Assembly: GCA_004802705.1 (NCBI GenBank) | Contig: SGPL01000539.1 | Location: 1 to 22,053 of the forward strand | Reading direction: 5' to 3' | Origin: Bondarzewia mesenterica | Lineage: Eukaryota; Basidiomycota; Agaricomycetes; Russulales; Bondarzewiaceae | Length of the DNA: 22,053 nucleotides | Part shown: one piece after another, positions 20,386 to 22,053 of the stretch | How positions within the stretch are numbered: the first letter of the stretch is position 1 | Layout: every line of letters starts with the position of its first letter | Notes under the pieces: generated by a model | Told to the model about the DNA's origin: nothing | Database searches by the model: none | Seen by the model: only the letters and a program-made list of their open reading frames with translations | Translations under genes and position numbers: made by a program

Positions 20386-20640
20386 GCATGTTTTTAGATA
20401 AATGACGCATGTTTTTAGACAAATGACATGTGTTTTTAGACAAACGATGCATTTTTTCAGATGAACGACATGTATTTCCCATGTTCATTGTGTATTTTCA
20501 ATGAATAACGTGTATTTTCAATGAACGACGTATATTTTCAAATGAATGATGACTCAGCTATTATTGAACCGAACGATGCATGTTTTCAAATGCACGATGC
20601 ATATTTTCAGATGAATAACGTGTATTTCCCATGTTTCTCA
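20386..20640 (+). repeat. Minisatellite with a unit of about 21 bp
   Basis: Units such as GCATGTTTTTAGACAAATGAC follow each other with exact 21-base spacing at 20386, 20407, 20428 and 20449. They then continue with more variation (19-21 bases, some insertions) to about 20640, roughly eleven units. In one frame the later units encode a heptapeptide-like series (NDVYFQM, HDAYFQM, NNVYF). The early units lack an open frame, so a DNA repeat is the safer call. Confidence 0.75.
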
Positions 20641-21418
20641 CCTATTGTTGAACTCAATGATGTGATTTCCAGCCAAACACTAATAAATGACATGGATTAT
20701 AGTCAAACGAACAGCCACTTCCTTCTCCACTCACTCTACATCACTACTCACAACCACTAACCACTTCAACAATGCTCAACAACACTCTGCAGTCCCTCAT
20801 TACCTTCGTCAATCGCATTCTGATGCAACTCTTTGGTCCTCGCCCACAGGACTTCACGATCACACTATATCTGGTCAAGGGATGCATGTTTTCGTGTTTT
20901 GATCATGGTCTCGCTTGCTTAGATCTTTAAGCTGGTGGTGGTGATTGAGATGGTCAATATGACCAGGTGAGTCATTTCAGTTCTTATTCTTGTTAGTTTT
21001 GATGGTATGACAAGTGCTAAAACTCTGCATCATCTGGAGGAGGGGAGGGTTGGTGTTGAGGAAGAGATGACTGATGTTGAGGAAGGGACGGCTGATGGGG
21101 AGGATGTAGAAAGCAGGATGATTCAGAGAGCAGGGAGATATGCACAGGGGGAGATATAGAGGGCTAAAGGGCTGGATATTTAGAGAGTGAGGGAGACATT
21201 CAGGTCGGCTATGCCGTCTTGTCTGTTTGGTCTCGATTTTGTACGTCACATTACATAGATATCACGCAGAGGTTGCGCGCATGAATGCACGGTGGTGCAT
21301 ACTAGCACACATCATCCTATGTTTTTACCTCTGAACCTGCCATTGACATCGGCATTGCTTCTTGCGAAAATAAAAGTGGACTGATGAATAAGTTAATATA
21401 ATGAGCTCATTAAATATT
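20641..21418. other. Spacer with a small acidic tandem repeat
   Basis: TGTTGAGGAAG recurs at 21054 and 21075, and a weaker copy starts at 21096. This 21-bp period encodes an acidic peptide on + (VEEEMTDVEEGTADGEDVES). The frame is short, closes with TAG soon after, and no gene is otherwise visible. Confidence 0.35.
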
Positions 21419-21493
21419 GCTGTATGGCAATGTGGTTAAAGTGCTGCATTGGGGTGAAATGTCGAGGGCTAGGGTTCAATCCCTGCTTTAGCT
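21419..21493 (+). pseudogene. tRNA-like sequence, probable SINE head or tRNA pseudogene
   Basis: The cloverleaf is incomplete. The acceptor GCTGTAT (21419-21425) pairs at 5 of 7 positions with CTTTAGC (21486-21492). The D stem GCA/TGC closes a loop containing GTGGTTAAA. The anticodon stem GCATT/AATGT is complete, and the T stem TAGGG/CCCTG closes a 6-base TTCAAT loop. The anticodon loop is GGGGTGA, nominally GGT (Thr), but position 33 is G rather than T and the T loop is one base short. A-box-like TGGCAATGTGG and B-box-like GGTTCAATCC resemble RNA polymerase III promoter elements. It is followed by about 40 bases, a doubled 13-mer and 22 T, which together look like a tRNA-derived SINE. Confidence 0.45.
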
Positions 21494-21532
21494 ATGAATA
21501 TTGAATTATACTTGTTCATATTGACATTTATG

Positions 21533-21580
21533 TTTTCTTCCTATGTTTTCTTCCTATGTTTTTTTTTTTTTTTTTTTTTT
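21533..21580 (+). repeat. Doubled 13-mer followed by a run of 22 T
   Basis: TTTTCTTCCTATG occurs twice in tandem (21533-21545 and 21546-21558), directly followed by 22 T (21559-21580). Immediately to the right the sequence takes on mitochondrial character. This is either the tail of the tRNA-like element or the right junction of the mosaic. Confidence 0.65.
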
Positions 21581-22053
21581 ATAAAAAAAAGGCGGATGCG
21601 CTACCGCAACAAACACAGGCGTTTTTACTTGCCTTGTATTGACATAAGCTGTCGCCTTTATAAATTTTTATATATAAAAATTAGTCGCTCCTTATTTTGT
21701 TTGTTTAAACAAAAAACGCCTGTGTCCGAAGGAGCTTGCTTCGCCAGAGGCGGGGGGGAAATAAATAAAAGAGTTTTTTCTTGCGTAGCAGCCGCGGTTT
21801 TTATTTTTAGGTTTTATTATATTTTTAAAAGAAGAATAATGTTTTTTTTGCTGTAAAAAGGTTTTTAATTTATTCAATTATTTATACTTAAAAAAATAAC
21901 CTTCTAGAATCCGGGCAGGTGATCCGATTGGTAATGGTGGTTCTCTGTAAAAGAATTGGTTTTACACCGTAAAAGGTTCGATTCCTTTACTGCTCAAAAA
22001 TTACATATTTAAGCGGCTTCGCCGCTTATTTATCTACATAATATAATCATTTA
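21560..22053. other. Mitochondrial-like AT-rich segment, right flank
   Basis: The segment is AT-rich with GC clusters and carries the repeat words shared with 1-903. Within it, CACAGGCGTTTTT (21614-21626) is an inverted repeat of AAAAACGCCTGTG (21712-21724), TTTGTTTAAACAAA (21700-21713) is a perfect palindrome, and AAGCGGC-TTC-GCCGCTT (22012-22028) is a GC-rich hairpin. It also carries tRNA-Tyr. A plus frame that crosses the T run and this segment is a chance reading. Confidence 0.75.
21913..21996 (+). tRNA. trnY: tRNA-Tyr (anticodon GTA), mitochondrial, class II
   Basis: Acceptor GGGCAGG (21913-21919) pairs with ACTGCTC (21989-21995), with one G-U pair and a G-A mismatch at the seventh position. 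A is the discriminator. The D arm has a 3-bp ATC/GGT stem with a loop containing TTGGTAAT. The anticodon stem GTTCT/AGAAT closes loop CTGTAAA, giving anticodon GTA. The variable region is long and forms its own hairpin (GGT-TTTAC-ACC), as expected for fungal mitochondrial tRNA-Tyr. The T arm is AAAGG-TTCGATT-CCTTT. The structure looks functional. Confidence 0.88.

Noticed and set aside
905..21558. Retrotransposon or DNA transposon core, long terminal repeats, CRISPR array, bacterial operon
   Set aside because: I looked for reverse transcriptase, integrase and transposase motifs, long direct terminal repeats, and regularly spaced repeats with unique spacers, and found none. The chromodomain alone does not establish a retrotransposon.
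21494..21856. Plus-strand frame of 120 codons
   Set aside because: It crosses the 22-T run and the apparent junction. The poly-Phe and poly-Lys content is a product of homopolymers.

Overview
The window reads as a mosaic. Positions 1-903 and about 21560-22053 look like fungal mitochondrial DNA: AT-rich, with short GC-rich clusters, shared short repeats and a good class II tRNA-Tyr(GTA). Positions 905 to about 21558 look like nuclear DNA of an agaricomycete basidiomycete: balanced to CT-rich composition, very few CpG, many TpG/CpA, and short GT-AG introns of about 45-75 bases. The left change of composition falls exactly on an ambiguous base (N904). The right one falls at a run of 22 T. A chimeric assembly, a mitochondrial genome with nuclear DNA inserted, and two mitochondrial fragments in nuclear DNA are all possible. 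Sequence alone cannot decide.

The nuclear-like part holds no intact gene that I can support. It holds a series of decayed, intron-containing gene remnants, all on the + strand: an acidic region followed by an unidentified three-exon gene (1104-2639); a dead ribonucleotide reductase small-subunit copy (4267-5240); an unidentified fragment (5895-6292); a nearly full-length decayed member of an uncharacterised agaricomycete protein family (9024-11569); a small chromodomain protein broken by one TGA (13271-13837); and a long unidentified multi-exon remnant with three 39-residue repeats (about 14729-17475). In several remnants the introns still have GT-AG ends and join exons in the correct phase, although the exons carry stops and frameshifts. 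This indicates copies of once-spliced nuclear genes that decayed by point mutation and small indels rather than processed pseudogenes.

Between the remnants lie long stretches with no recognisable gene, a purine-rich block (11570-12630), several degenerate tandem repeats (8581-8818, 12917-12970, 18464-18675, 20386-20640, 21054-21100), hairpins at 18843-18900, and a tRNA-like sequence followed by a T-rich tail (21419-21580) that resembles a short interspersed element. There is no sign of a bacterial operon, CRISPR array, rRNA gene, or recognisable reverse transcriptase, integrase or transposase core in what I could read.

The remnants do not form a functioning pathway. The most notable points are the compartment mosaic, the catalytically dead ribonucleotide reductase copy, and the co-oriented row of decayed genes. 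The family assignments rest on remembered motifs and need a database search.
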